NCBI GenBank assembly: GCA_001604135.1
Contig: LVAT01000009.1
Coordinates: forward strand, 222,414-286,413
Reading direction: 5' to 3'
Source of the DNA: Clostridiales bacterium Firm_14
GTDB taxonomy: Bacteria > Bacillota > Clostridia > Saccharofermentanales > Saccharofermentanaceae
Length of the DNA stretch: 64,000 nucleotides
A model generated the notes under the pieces. That model did no database searches, was not told the origin of the DNA, and saw nothing but the letters and a program-made list of their open reading frames with translations. A program made the position numbers and the translations under genes. This document shows, piece after piece, positions 16,366-25,305 of this stretch. How positions within the stretch are numbered: the first letter of the stretch is position 1; each line of letters begins with the position of its first letter.

Positions 16366-17247
16366 TTAGTTCACCGTCTTATTCTTCTCTAAGAGTTCTG
16401 CGATCTTACCGTCGACCCTGTTCTCGGTATCGACTTCGACCCACGGAATTCCGTATCTGTTAAGCTTTACTGTCGCGAGCTTTTCCCTGTCTTCCTGGAT
16501 CCTCTTCTGCTCTCTCTGGATGGCCTTGCTCTGCGAAATGAACGGCGGGATGTACCCGTCATCGTCGACATTATAGACTTTCTTGCCGAAAATATCCGCA
16601 TCGCTGACATTTATGAGGAGCACGTCATGGACCATCGTGATCTGGCCCAGGAGATTGTCCTGAAGGCTTAAGATTCCCTCAGTATCCGTTACCATGACGA
16701 CGATCATGCGCCTCTTGATGTTGTGCATGATGTACTTAAGGATCCCGTTAAGGTCGGACTTGTTGGTGGGCGTAAGGCACTTGGCATAGCCCTCGAGCAG
16801 GAATTCCAGATTAAGGAAACCCGTCTTAAAGGGCGATCTCTCCATCTTCTCATCGTGATAGTAGAGGCCTGATACATAGTCGCCGTTGTCGGTAACCATA
16901 TATGCGAGCGTGCCGCCCGCCATAAGGGCAACCGTGCCCTTCTCTTCGCCTGCCTTGGTCTCTGCGAGCATTCTCTTGTTCGCATCCATGACAAGCATGA
17001 TGTTATGTCTCTTCTCGGCTATGTACTGCCTGATAAGGACCTTCTGCGACCTGGATGTCGCCTTCCAGTCGATATCCTTGATATCATCACCGGGCACGTA
17101 CTCACGGAGCTCATCGAAATTCATACTTCTACCCTTATAGATAGAGTTGTATGAACCGTCGAGAACCCTGCTCGTAGCCTTGTCCGTGGCTATCGTCTTG
17201 TAACGCTTAAGCCCGAACTTAATTTTCGAGACGTAGTCTAGATTCAT
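16366..17247 (-). CDS. DUF58-domain protein of the Bat operon
   Basis: A 293-residue soluble protein. The diagnostic DUF58 block FDELREYVPGDDIKDIDWKA followed by TSRSQKVLIRQY lies near residues 43-73, followed by a VWA-like fold (HNIMLVMDANKRM). It almost always sits beside a MoxR ATPase, here overlapping it by four bases (ATGA), and is thought to act as an adaptor or substrate of that chaperone. Confidence 0.92.
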   Translation of the reverse strand: MNLDYVSKIKFGLKRYKTIATDKATSRVLDGSYNSIYKGRSMNFDELREYVPGDDIKDIDWKATSRSQKVLIRQYIAEKRHNIMLVMDANKRMLAETKAGEEKGTVALMAGGTLAYMVTDNGDYVSGLYYHDEKMERSPFKTGFLNLEFLLEGYAKCLTPTNKSDLNGILKYIMHNIKRRMIVVMVTDTEGILSLQDNLLGQITMVHDVLLINVSDADIFGKKVYNVDDDGYIPPFISQSKAIQREQKRIQEDREKLATVKLNRYGIPWVEVDTENRVDGKIAELLEKNKTVN

Positions 17248-18239
17248 GGAGTAACGATTGCTCCGACAATGGCATCGATGATCTGCTCTTCCTTAACGCC
17301 GTCTGCGATCGCAGCGAAGTTAAGCATGATCCTGTGACGCATTACTTCGTGGCGCATTGCCTTAACGTCATCAGGTGTAACATATGCTCTGCCCTGAATG
17401 AGAGCTACTGCCTTGGAAACTTCCATGAACGCGATGGCTGCACGTGTGGAAGAACCCATAGCAACATAGTCAGCGAGGTTAGCGGAGATATATCTCTTCG
17501 GCTCTCTCGTTGCCTGAACGATGTCAACGATATACTTCTTGATCGCAGGTGAGATGTAGACTCTCTTGCAGAGGTCCTGCAGGAACTCGATGTCTTCGAT
17601 CGTAACAACGGAACCTGAAGCCGTAAATACGTCGCCCTCGATCCTGTTAAGGATCTCGACTTCCTCATTAACGTTAGGATATGTGATTACTTCCTTTAAG
17701 AGGAATCTGTCCTGCTGAGCCTCGGAAAGCTCATAAGTACCTTCCTGCTCGATAGGGTTCTGCGTAGCGATAACGATGAATACCGGCGGGAGCTTATATG
17801 TCTGGCCGCCGATGCTGATGGATCTCTCCTGCATCGCTTCGAGCATCGCGGACTGTGTCTTCGCGGACGAACGGTTGATCTCGTCGAGCAACAGGAAGTT
17901 CGCATAAACAGGTCCGATCTTCGTCTCGAAAGTATTATTTGTCATGTTGAATGTCTGCGTACCGATGATGTCGGAAGGCAGGAGGTCCGGTGTACACTGA
18001 ACTCTCGAAAAAGATCCGCCTACAGCTTCAGTCATGACCTTCGCTGCAGTAGTCTTAGCAAGACCCGGCACGGACTCCAAAAGGATATGACCGTTTGCGA
18101 TCATGGAAACGAGGAGCGATACTCCGAGCTGTGACTGACCTACGATCTTGGAATTGTAGTAAGTCCTGATTTTGTTGATGATGGCACCTGATCTGGCCAG
18201 CTCATCAACATTGATGTTCATTACGAGTTGTTCAGCCAT
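17244..18239 (-). CDS. MoxR-family AAA+ ATPase
   Basis: A 331-residue AAA+ ATPase. Walker A is ESVPGLAKTT (about residues 55-64), Walker B FLLLDEINRS (about 115-124), and sensor IATQNPIEQEGTY follows. MoxR proteins act as chaperones that load metal or mature VWA-containing complexes. It is the first gene of the six- or seven-gene operon running to 11371. A TATAAT on the minus strand at 18371-18366 gives a leader of roughly 120 bases. Confidence 0.95.
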   Translation of the reverse strand: MAEQLVMNINVDELARSGAIINKIRTYYNSKIVGQSQLGVSLLVSMIANGHILLESVPGLAKTTAAKVMTEAVGGSFSRVQCTPDLLPSDIIGTQTFNMTNNTFETKIGPVYANFLLLDEINRSSAKTQSAMLEAMQERSISIGGQTYKLPPVFIVIATQNPIEQEGTYELSEAQQDRFLLKEVITYPNVNEEVEILNRIEGDVFTASGSVVTIEDIEFLQDLCKRVYISPAIKKYIVDIVQATREPKRYISANLADYVAMGSSTRAAIAFMEVSKAVALIQGRAYVTPDDVKAMRHEVMRHRIMLNFAAIADGVKEEQIIDAIVGAIVTP

Positions 18240-18636
18240 AAAAACCTCTCATTTTCTTGTACGGTGGAACCCAAACCTGCCATCCGCCCTGACACAGCGG
18301 TTGCAGCAACTTCCGGCATTTTGTGTCCCTTACGCACGATACCGTAAAAATATTTTGACTTGCTTATTATACTATCTAAAAACCGTTTTTCTATAAATTT
18401 TCTATGAATACTACATTTTTGCGCCTTTTTGGAGAGTGGAACGGCCGCAGAGCAGGCTCTGATCCGGTCCCGTCATGGTCGGCTACGGGAGTTGCAAAAC
18501 TATAATTCCTTCCCGCCACAGCAGTTGCCGAAACTATAATTCCTTCCCGCCACAGTTGTTGCTGTAACTATAATTCCGTATGGAATATATTCCATGAGGA
18601 AATATAGTTTTCCGGAACATGCAGCCGGCGGCCCTT
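18240..18636. other. Non-coding interval with tandem repeat and palindrome
   Basis: It holds the MoxR operon leader and probable -10 (18366-18371), then a 34-bp tandem repeat leading into a 44-bp palindrome (18497-18609) just beyond the stop of the 18637-19737 gene. No gene is seen. Confidence 0.6.
18497..18609. repeat. 34-bp tandem repeat ending in a 44-bp palindrome
   Basis: AACTATAATTCC recurs at 18498, 18532 and 18566, a period of exactly 34 bp. The first two units share CTTCCCGCCACAG. The third copy opens a palindrome: AACTATAATTCC (18566-18577) pairs with GGAAATATAGTT (18598-18609) with one mismatch, around the perfect palindrome ATGGAATATATTCCAT (18580-18595). It may act as a terminator-like structure for the minus-strand gene or be a mobile palindromic element. 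Confidence 0.7.
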
Positions 18637-19737
18637 TTACTTCCACGGCGAGCCGTTCTCGTTGACGAAGTCGAACTTTTCGAGCTGGTCGCATCTGCAG
18701 ATCGCAACCGTGACCTTGCCGTCAAAGTCCGGATTGTATTCGTAATCTGCCAGAGAAGGCAGAAACCTGAACTCCTTGTTGTCCGTATTCAGGTAACCGT
18801 CAACAAGCAGGTTCGTATCGTAAACCTGAAGAATAATGTACTTAGCCTCCTGGTAAGACTTCTTTACTTGTTCAGTCAGGTATTTTTCGACATCGATGCC
18901 GTTTTTGCTGCAAAACTCAAGGAGCTTGTCGTAACTGTCGAAAGACATGTTCTTTCCGATCAGGTCCTTGCCGCCGTAAGGCACGTTTGTGATGGACGAA
19001 GACAGCGACAGATAAAGATCCTTATTGATCATGCCCTGTCTGCCCAGGATGCTTTCTGCCTTTTCCCTGGCCTTAATAAGAGTTTTGTCGTCAGTAGTCA
19101 TGGTCATGTCGCCGGTCTTGATGATAGTGACTTCGCGGGCGGTCTCCGGATCGTAGAACTTGAACACGTAAGAGCCACTGTCTTTTGCGGTGTCCTTTTC
19201 TCCGGTCTTCACATCAGGATCTATCTTTTTGCAGATGTCGTAAAGCTCTCTCAATTGTGTTGTGCTCATGTGATATGACGGTTCCGAATACTGCTTTAAA
19301 TAAGCGACCGCGAGATCCCTGCCGTTTTGGTCACCTGCCGTTCCGGGCGCGTTCTCGAAAACATATGCATCGCCGTTATTCAAAATAAGCATCTTCTCTG
19401 ACTGATATCCCCATGCCATATTGCCGTGTTCGTATGAGAACAGGATAAAATCTTCAGAAACATCCGGTGTGATAAGATCCTTGCCGTTCCGGCCCGCACC
19501 GGTATCATCCTCAGTGGTCGTTTCAGAATCTGTGGTCGTATTGGAGACGGTATAGCCGGTGTCGGGATCTTCATGGCTCTCTGCGGTTTCTTCACCATTC
19601 TCGGGCTTATGGTCTTCAGTTACCGTTTCTTTCCGGCCGTCATTGCCGTTATCCTTGCCCGCATCCATGCTGCAGGCAGTCGTGCCCGCTATGAGCGATA
19701 CGATCAGCAGCGCCGATATCAGTCTGTTTTTGAGCAT
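18637..19737 (-). CDS. Lipoprotein of unknown function
   Basis: A 366-residue lipoprotein with lipobox TTAC (Cys near residue 22), a low-complexity acidic linker rich in Asp, Glu, Gly and Thr (about 25-85), and a C-terminal domain of about 280 residues with no recognised motif. GGGAGG lies ahead of the ATG. It is a single-gene unit on the extracellular face. The linker resembles that of other lipoproteins in this window, such as 3616-4188. Confidence 0.75.
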   Translation of the reverse strand: MLKNRLISALLIVSLIAGTTACSMDAGKDNGNDGRKETVTEDHKPENGEETAESHEDPDTGYTVSNTTTDSETTTEDDTGAGRNGKDLITPDVSEDFILFSYEHGNMAWGYQSEKMLILNNGDAYVFENAPGTAGDQNGRDLAVAYLKQYSEPSYHMSTTQLRELYDICKKIDPDVKTGEKDTAKDSGSYVFKFYDPETAREVTIIKTGDMTMTTDDKTLIKAREKAESILGRQGMINKDLYLSLSSSITNVPYGGKDLIGKNMSFDSYDKLLEFCSKNGIDVEKYLTEQVKKSYQEAKYIILQVYDTNLLVDGYLNTDNKEFRFLPSLADYEYNPDFDGKVTVAICRCDQLEKFDFVNENGSPWK

Positions 19738-19827
19738 AGTTATCCTCCCCCATATTTGCGGTCTATATCTTAATTACAGTTATGGGTTTGAAAATGTTGC
19801 AGAAAAGTACGGCGCCGTCACCGCCAC

Positions 19828-19855
19828 AAAAAACCGCCGCATGGGTGTGCGGCGG
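19828..19855 (-). terminator. Terminator of the sugar ABC transporter operon
   Basis: On the minus strand CCGCCGCA (19855-19848) and TGCGGCGG (19841-19834) form a strong stem followed by TTTTTT. It lies about 65 bp after the last permease gene. Confidence 0.85.
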
Positions 19856-19921
19856 CTGGAGGTAAAGTGCATTCCGGATATTCGGGTGACCGGAAAACAT
19901 TGTTATGAAAGAACGGGTTAT

Positions 19922-21274
19922 TTAAGATTCTGTTGTAACTACGCTCTCTGCTGAAGGTTCGGCAGTCTCGTCCAAGGCGTCTTTGATGGCCTTTTCGATC
20001 TCTGCCTGTGCCTTAGCGATCTCGTCTTCTGCGGAAGAGCTCTTCTTTGTCTGGATCTTGGAAGACTTTTCCTTGGACTTCTTGGAAACGATCTCGAATA
20101 CTACGGCTGCGAGGAGAACCAAGCCCTTAACGATCTTGATCCAGTTCTGGTCGACACCGACGAGGGACATGCCCTGGTTGATGACGCCGATCAGGGTAGC
20201 ACCGACAACCATTCCGATTACGGTACCTGCACCGCCGTAAGCGGAAACACCGCCGACGATACAAGCTGCGATGGCGTCAAGCTCGTATTCCTGGCCTGCA
20301 AAGGAGTTTGCGGCACCGGTTCTTACTGTAACGATCAATGCAGCGATAACTGTGAGGATCGCCATGTTGAAGTATGCGAAGAACATTACGCGCTTGTTGT
20401 TGATACCTGAGAGTCTTGCTGCTTCTGCGTTGCCGCCGACAGTCATGAAGTGACGGCCGATCGTTGTCTTCTCGGTAACGATACCGTAGAGAAGGAGAAC
20501 GCCGAGGATCCAGAGGACTACTGTAGGCATACCGCCGTCGAATGAGAATTCGATCGTGAAGAACATGATGACTGCGCTGATCAGGGAGAGCTTTACGGCT
20601 ACATACCAGACGGGATCAGCCTGATAGCCTTTTCTGATCTTCTTATTACGTGCTGAGAGCGTGATGAATACGAAGACCATTACGCCTACTACGCCCATGA
20701 TCACGCAGGGAATGTTCATTACGCCCCAGTCTGTCTCGAAAAGTCTTCCACTGAAGATATCTGAGAGCTCGCCTGAAGCTACCGTATTAGGAAGCGAGAG
20801 AGCGTTTGTCTCAGAAGCCTTTGTGAGGATCTGTGTACCGAGACCGCGGAATGCAAGGTAACCTGCGAGTGTTGCGATCCACGGAGGTATTCTTACGTAA
20901 GCGATGAGGAAGCCTAAGAGTGCACCGTAAGCAACACCTACGCCTAAAGCGATAAGGAGAACTACGGGTACGCTGAGGGGCATCTGGATGATTCTGTTCT
21001 CTACTGAGAAGAGACCAACGATGGCGCCTACGAAGCAAACAACTGAACCTACTGAAAGGTCGATGTTACCACCGGTGAGCATACACATGAGCATACCGGC
21101 ACCTAATACGAATACGTATGCGTTCTGCTCGATGAGCGAAGATACGATCGAGGGCTCGAGCATGTTTGTGCTCTTGAAAACGAGTGCTAAAACTACGAAT
21201 AAAACATAAATACCGAAAAGTGCTATCGTCATTACGTTCTTTTTAAGAACACTCTTTACACTGAAGTCATTCAT
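19922..21274 (-). CDS. Monosaccharide ABC transporter permease, second copy
   Basis: A 450-residue integral membrane protein of the MmsB/GguB/XylH permease family, with about ten hydrophobic segments. Diagnostic blocks are LTGGNIDLSVGSVVCFVGAI near residue 65, RIPPWIATLAGYLAFRGLG near 130 and YELDAIAACIVGGVSAYGGA near 340. It is a paralogue of the preceding gene, which it overlaps by four bases. The C-terminus has an extra charged tail (Lys-Ser-rich then Ala-Glu-rich, about 55 residues). Two permeases in one cluster suggest a heterodimeric channel. Confidence 0.93.
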   Translation of the reverse strand: MNDFSVKSVLKKNVMTIALFGIYVLFVVLALVFKSTNMLEPSIVSSLIEQNAYVFVLGAGMLMCMLTGGNIDLSVGSVVCFVGAIVGLFSVENRIIQMPLSVPVVLLIALGVGVAYGALLGFLIAYVRIPPWIATLAGYLAFRGLGTQILTKASETNALSLPNTVASGELSDIFSGRLFETDWGVMNIPCVIMGVVGVMVFVFITLSARNKKIRKGYQADPVWYVAVKLSLISAVIMFFTIEFSFDGGMPTVVLWILGVLLLYGIVTEKTTIGRHFMTVGGNAEAARLSGINNKRVMFFAYFNMAILTVIAALIVTVRTGAANSFAGQEYELDAIAACIVGGVSAYGGAGTVIGMVVGATLIGVINQGMSLVGVDQNWIKIVKGLVLLAAVVFEIVSKKSKEKSSKIQTKKSSSAEDEIAKAQAEIEKAIKDALDETAEPSAESVVTTES

Positions 21275-22524
21275 GCTTTAGCACCTCCCTTCTCTGAAGC
21301 TGCAACACTTGAGGCCTTTTTCTTGGCACCCTTTCTTCTCATCTGCATGATTACGTCGAAGAGGACTGCGACGATAAGAACGATACCCTTAACAACCTTC
21401 TGATAGTTGACAGGTGTGTCTGCGATGGACATGCCCTGGTTGATGATACCCATGAGGGCAGCACCGATGATTACACCACCTACGGAACCTGTTCCGCCGT
21501 ATGCGGAAGCGCCGCCGATGAAGCATGCTGCGATAGCGTCCATCTCGAAGCCTGTACCGATCGTAGGGCCGGCCTTCTGGCCTCTTGCGATTACGAGGAT
21601 GCCTGCAAGACCTGCGAGGACACCCATGAGTGTGTAAGCGCTGAACATAACTTTTCTTGTGTCGATACCGGAAAGTCTTGTAGCCTTCTCGTTACCGCCG
21701 ACAGCATAGAGGTTTCTGCCCAATGTTGTCTTTGTTGTGATGTAAGCAAATATTCCGAGAACGAGGGCGATCCAGACAAATGCTGTAGGAATACCCTTGT
21801 AGGAAGCGAGCTTATAACCGAACCATACGATGACTGCTGCGATGATGACTGTCTTAACGATGACTGAGATGATGCCGTCAACCTTATAGCCTTTTCTGAT
21901 GAGTCTTGCACGGTTGATGAATGTGAAAAGAACGATTCCGATTGCAAGAAGGATTGCAAATACCATACAAGTCTTATTAAGAGTTGTATCTCCGATTACG
22001 ATCGGGCCGCCGACCTTTTCGAGGAAATCAGGGATGTAGCAGGAATCGCTGCCGCCGAATAAGTTCATGAATGCCTTGTTCTCAACAGGAACGTCCTTAC
22101 CCTTCAGGATGATGTTTGCGAGACCTCTGAATGCGAGCATGCCTACGAGTGTGGCAATGAAAGGAGGAACCTTTACATATGCGATCCAGAAACCGTGCCA
22201 GATACCGACTACGAGACCGATGAAGAGCATTACTGCTACTGCAACGGGCCACGGTATTCTCTTGTCCATAATGATGGCACCGATACTGCCTGCGAGACAG
22301 ATTACGGAACCTACTGAAAGATCGATGTTACCGCCGGTAAGGATGCAGAGGAGCATACCTGTTCCGAGAATGAAAACGTATGCGTTCTGCGAGATCAAAC
22401 TGTCGATGTTTACCGGATATAATGTCTTACCGTTTGTGATGACGTAGAAAGCGATGACTACGAGAACAGTAGCGATAAGCATCATGTATTTACGCAAGAA
22501 ATTTAAAACGTTATTTCCGCCCAT
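21271..22524 (-). CDS. Monosaccharide ABC transporter permease, first copy
   Basis: A 417-residue membrane protein of the MmsB/GguB family with about ten hydrophobic segments. It shares LTGGNIDLSVGSV, the KVPPFIATLVGMLAFRGLAN block and FEMDAIAACFIGGASAYGGT with its tandem neighbour. It lies two bases after the ATPase gene and overlaps the second permease by four bases. Single-permease operons are usual, so the pair is either a duplication or a specialised heterodimer. Confidence 0.93.
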   Translation of the reverse strand: MGGNNVLNFLRKYMMLIATVLVVIAFYVITNGKTLYPVNIDSLISQNAYVFILGTGMLLCILTGGNIDLSVGSVICLAGSIGAIIMDKRIPWPVAVAVMLFIGLVVGIWHGFWIAYVKVPPFIATLVGMLAFRGLANIILKGKDVPVENKAFMNLFGGSDSCYIPDFLEKVGGPIVIGDTTLNKTCMVFAILLAIGIVLFTFINRARLIRKGYKVDGIISVIVKTVIIAAVIVWFGYKLASYKGIPTAFVWIALVLGIFAYITTKTTLGRNLYAVGGNEKATRLSGIDTRKVMFSAYTLMGVLAGLAGILVIARGQKAGPTIGTGFEMDAIAACFIGGASAYGGTGSVGGVIIGAALMGIINQGMSIADTPVNYQKVVKGIVLIVAVLFDVIMQMRRKGAKKKASSVAASEKGGAKA

Positions 22525-22526
22525 TT

Positions 22527-24095
22527 TTATGCCTCACTTCCTTCGCCGTCAGCGTAATTCTTCTCACCGCTTACACCGACGATGCAAGCCATGATGTTTT
22601 CCTGTGTTGCTTCGGAAGCCTTCATCTCTCCTACGATCTTAGCCTGGTTCATTATGTAGATCCTGTCACTCATGCCGATGACTTCGGGGAGTTCTGAAGA
22701 GATCATGACGACCGATTTGCCGGCCTTTGCGAGATCGTTGATGATGCAGTAGATCTCATACTTGGCACCTACGTCGATACCTCTTGTAGGTTCGTCCAGG
22801 ATGAGGACGTCCGGGTTAGCGAACATCCACTTTGCTAGGAGGACCTTCTGCTGGTTACCGCCGGAGAGATTGCCTACGAGCTGGTCAACGGAAGGTGTCT
22901 TCGTTCTGAGCTTTTCAACGTATTCCTGTGCGACTTCGTACTCTTTATCCTTGTCGATAAAGGTTCCGTTGCTGACGCCCTTAAGGTTTGCGAGTGTCGT
23001 ATTCCTTAAGATGGAGTTGGACAGTACAAGTCCGTTGCCCTTACGGTCTTCGGTAACATATGCAAGACCGGCTTCAATAGCCTGCTTAGGGCTCTTTAAT
23101 GTAACGGGGTTTCCGCGGAGCCATAACTCGCCGGAAATTCCGATACCGTAGGATCTGCCGAAGATACTCATCGCAAGCTCTGTTCTGCCTGCGCCCATGA
23201 GTCCGTAGATACCTACTACTTCGCCTGCACGTACGTCGATCGAGACGCCGTCGCAGACTTTTCTCTCTGAGAACTCAGGATGGTAAACAGTCCAGTCCTT
23301 GACTTCCATCATGACGTCGCCGATCTCAACACCGTGACGCTTCGGGAAACGGTCTGTGATCTCACGGCCTACCATGCCCTTGATGATCCTTGTCTCGGAG
23401 ATATCATCTATAGCAGCATCGAGTGTCTCGATCGTGGAACCGTCTCTTACAACTGTGATCTTGTCTGCTACATATGAGACTTCGTTGAGCTTGTGGGAGA
23501 TGATGATCATCGTCATTCCCTCGCCCTTGAGCTTCTTCATGAGATCGAGGAGTGCTCTGGAATCCGTCTCGTTAAGTGATGATGTAGGCTCGTCCAGAAT
23601 GAGGAGCTTAGCGTGCTTAGCCAAAGCCTTTGCGATCTCAACGAGCTGCTGCTTACCTGTACCAATATCTTTAATAAGTGTTTTCGAGGAATCTGTAAGA
23701 CCTACCATCTCGAGATACTTATCAGCCTCTGCGTAAGTCTTGTTCCAGTCGATACACCATTTGCTTCCCTGTTCATTTCCGAGGAACATATTCTCACCGA
23801 TCGTCATGTAAGGGATCAATGCGAGTTCCTGATGGATGATAACGATTCCTTTTTTCTCGGAATCCTTGATGTTATGAAAATTGCATACTTCGCCGTCGTA
23901 TATGATGTCGCCTGTGTAGGAACCATACGGATAAATACCACTGAGTACGTTCATCAGTGTTGATTTACCGGCACCATTCTCACCGACCAGCGCATGAATC
24001 TCCCCCTCTTCAACCTTAAGGTTGACATTGTCGAGAGCCTTAACGCCCGGAAAAGTTTTGGTTATGCTATTCATTTCAAGCAAAACTTTTGCCAT
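22527..24095 (-). CDS. Monosaccharide ABC transporter ATPase (MmsA/GguA type)
   Basis: A 522-residue ATPase with two fused nucleotide-binding domains. The first has Walker A GENGAGKST, signature GTGKQQLVEIAKAL and Walker B LLILDEPTSSL. The second has a degenerate loop GLMGAGRTEL, intact LSGGNQQKV and LILDEPTRGIDVG. This asymmetric pattern is standard for sugar ABC ATPases of the MglA/XylG/MmsA class. It would power import with the two permeases and the ChvE-like binding protein at 24241-25305. Confidence 0.95.
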   Translation of the reverse strand: MAKVLLEMNSITKTFPGVKALDNVNLKVEEGEIHALVGENGAGKSTLMNVLSGIYPYGSYTGDIIYDGEVCNFHNIKDSEKKGIVIIHQELALIPYMTIGENMFLGNEQGSKWCIDWNKTYAEADKYLEMVGLTDSSKTLIKDIGTGKQQLVEIAKALAKHAKLLILDEPTSSLNETDSRALLDLMKKLKGEGMTMIIISHKLNEVSYVADKITVVRDGSTIETLDAAIDDISETRIIKGMVGREITDRFPKRHGVEIGDVMMEVKDWTVYHPEFSERKVCDGVSIDVRAGEVVGIYGLMGAGRTELAMSIFGRSYGIGISGELWLRGNPVTLKSPKQAIEAGLAYVTEDRKGNGLVLSNSILRNTTLANLKGVSNGTFIDKDKEYEVAQEYVEKLRTKTPSVDQLVGNLSGGNQQKVLLAKWMFANPDVLILDEPTRGIDVGAKYEIYCIINDLAKAGKSVVMISSELPEVIGMSDRIYIMNQAKIVGEMKASEATQENIMACIVGVSGEKNYADGEGSEA

Positions 24096-24196
24096 GTGTC
24101 GCCTCTTTCGTTAGTAATAGATTTTTTGTTTCTTATATTTCTTGAGTTTGTTTGTAGAAAAGAGTCTTGTTCAAAGAAAGGTCAACCCCCAATATA

Positions 24197-24218
24197 CAGG
24201 CGGGGTTTCCCCCGCCTG
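24197..24218. promoter_or_regulatory. Intra-operon hairpin after the binding-protein gene
   Basis: CAGGCGGGG (24197-24205) and CCCCGCCTG (24210-24218) form a perfect 9-bp GC-rich stem with a 4-base loop. No T tract follows on either strand. Lying between the binding-protein and ATPase genes, it probably shields the binding-protein mRNA or attenuates read-through, giving excess binding protein. Confidence 0.6.
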
Positions 24219-24240
24219 CAAAGGGCTGATTAGCTATTAA

Positions 24241-25305
24241 TTACAGACCGAGTTCAGCTGCTGTGTAGTAGCCGGAATCGATGAGGATCTCCTGGATCTT
24301 ATCCTTGTCAGCGAATACAGGATCGCAGAGGAAAGAAGCAACATCCTTAACGTTGTTGTTATATGTGTTGTTTGTCTCTACTTCCTTACCTTCGAGGATC
24401 TGGTTAACCATTGTAACTGTTCTAGCTGCAAGAGTACGTGTATCCTTGAATACGGACATTGTCTGCTTGCCAGCGATCATGTTCTTAACAGAAACGATGT
24501 CGCAGTCCTGACCTGTGATGACAGGCCACTGACCATCTCTGCCTGCGCTGTTGTAACGAGCGTCGAGAGCTGTAACAACACCCTGTGCTGTAGAGTCATT
24601 GGAGCAAACCCATGCGTCGATGTTCTTGTCTGCATAGTTAGAACCGATGATGTTCTCTGCTCTAGCCTGTGCTGTAGCGGAAGCCCACTCAGGTGTAGCA
24701 ACAGAGTCAAAATCTGTCTGACCGGAAACTACAACGATCTTGCCTGCGTCGATGTAAGGCTTAAGAACGTCCATAGCGCCGTTGAAGAAGAACTTAGCGT
24801 TGTTGTCACCAGGGTCACCTGCTGTGAACTCAACGTTGAAAGGACCAGCTGCGTTATCAAGATCGAGCTTTTCCTTAACGAAGTTACCCTGAATCTGACC
24901 AACCTTGTAGTTGTCGAATGTAGCATAGTAATCTACGTTCGCATTGTCCATGATGAGACGGTCATAAGCGATAACCGGGATCTTCTTCTTAGCTGCCTTA
25001 TCAAGAGCCTGGCTGAGTGAAGAAGACTCGATAGCTGCGATAACGAGAACCTTACAACCGGAGTTGATCATGTTCTCAACCTGTGAGAGCTGTGTATCAG
25101 GCTTGTTTCCTGCATACTGAAGGTCAACTTCGTAGCCAGCTGCTTCGAACTTCTCCTTCATGTAAGCACCGTCCTGATTCCATCTCTGAAGGTCCTGTGT
25201 AGGCATTGAAACGCCAACCTTCTTCTTTCCGGAACCAGCGCATCCTGTCAATGCAGCACATGCGATTGCAGCGCAAAGAATTGTTCCAAGAATTTTCTTA
25301 AACAT
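24241..25305 (-). CDS. ChvE-like multiple-sugar-binding lipoprotein
   Basis: A 354-residue solute-binding lipoprotein. Start at 25305 is chosen for AGGAGG nine bases upstream and a signal beginning MFKKILGTILCAAIACAALT with Cys lipobox TGC. The mature protein matches ChvE closely in motif order: VLVIAAIESSSL, VIAYDRLI, VDYYATFDNYKVG, DNNAKFFFNGAMDVLKPYID, VITGQDCD, SVFKDTR and a final SGYYT. ChvE-type proteins bind xylose, arabinose, glucose or galactose. It is the first gene of the transporter operon. Confidence 0.93.
   Translation of the reverse strand: MFKKILGTILCAAIACAALTGCAGSGKKKVGVSMPTQDLQRWNQDGAYMKEKFEAAGYEVDLQYAGNKPDTQLSQVENMINSGCKVLVIAAIESSSLSQALDKAAKKKIPVIAYDRLIMDNANVDYYATFDNYKVGQIQGNFVKEKLDLDNAAGPFNVEFTAGDPGDNNAKFFFNGAMDVLKPYIDAGKIVVVSGQTDFDSVATPEWASATAQARAENIIGSNYADKNIDAWVCSNDSTAQGVVTALDARYNSAGRDGQWPVITGQDCDIVSVKNMIAGKQTMSVFKDTRTLAARTVTMVNQILEGKEVETNNTYNNNVKDVASFLCDPVFADKDKIQEILIDSGYYTAAELGL

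Noticed and set aside
18497-18578. Possible CRISPR array from regularly spaced repeats
   Set aside because: The 34-bp units abut with no unique spacers and only three copies exist; no cas genes are present.
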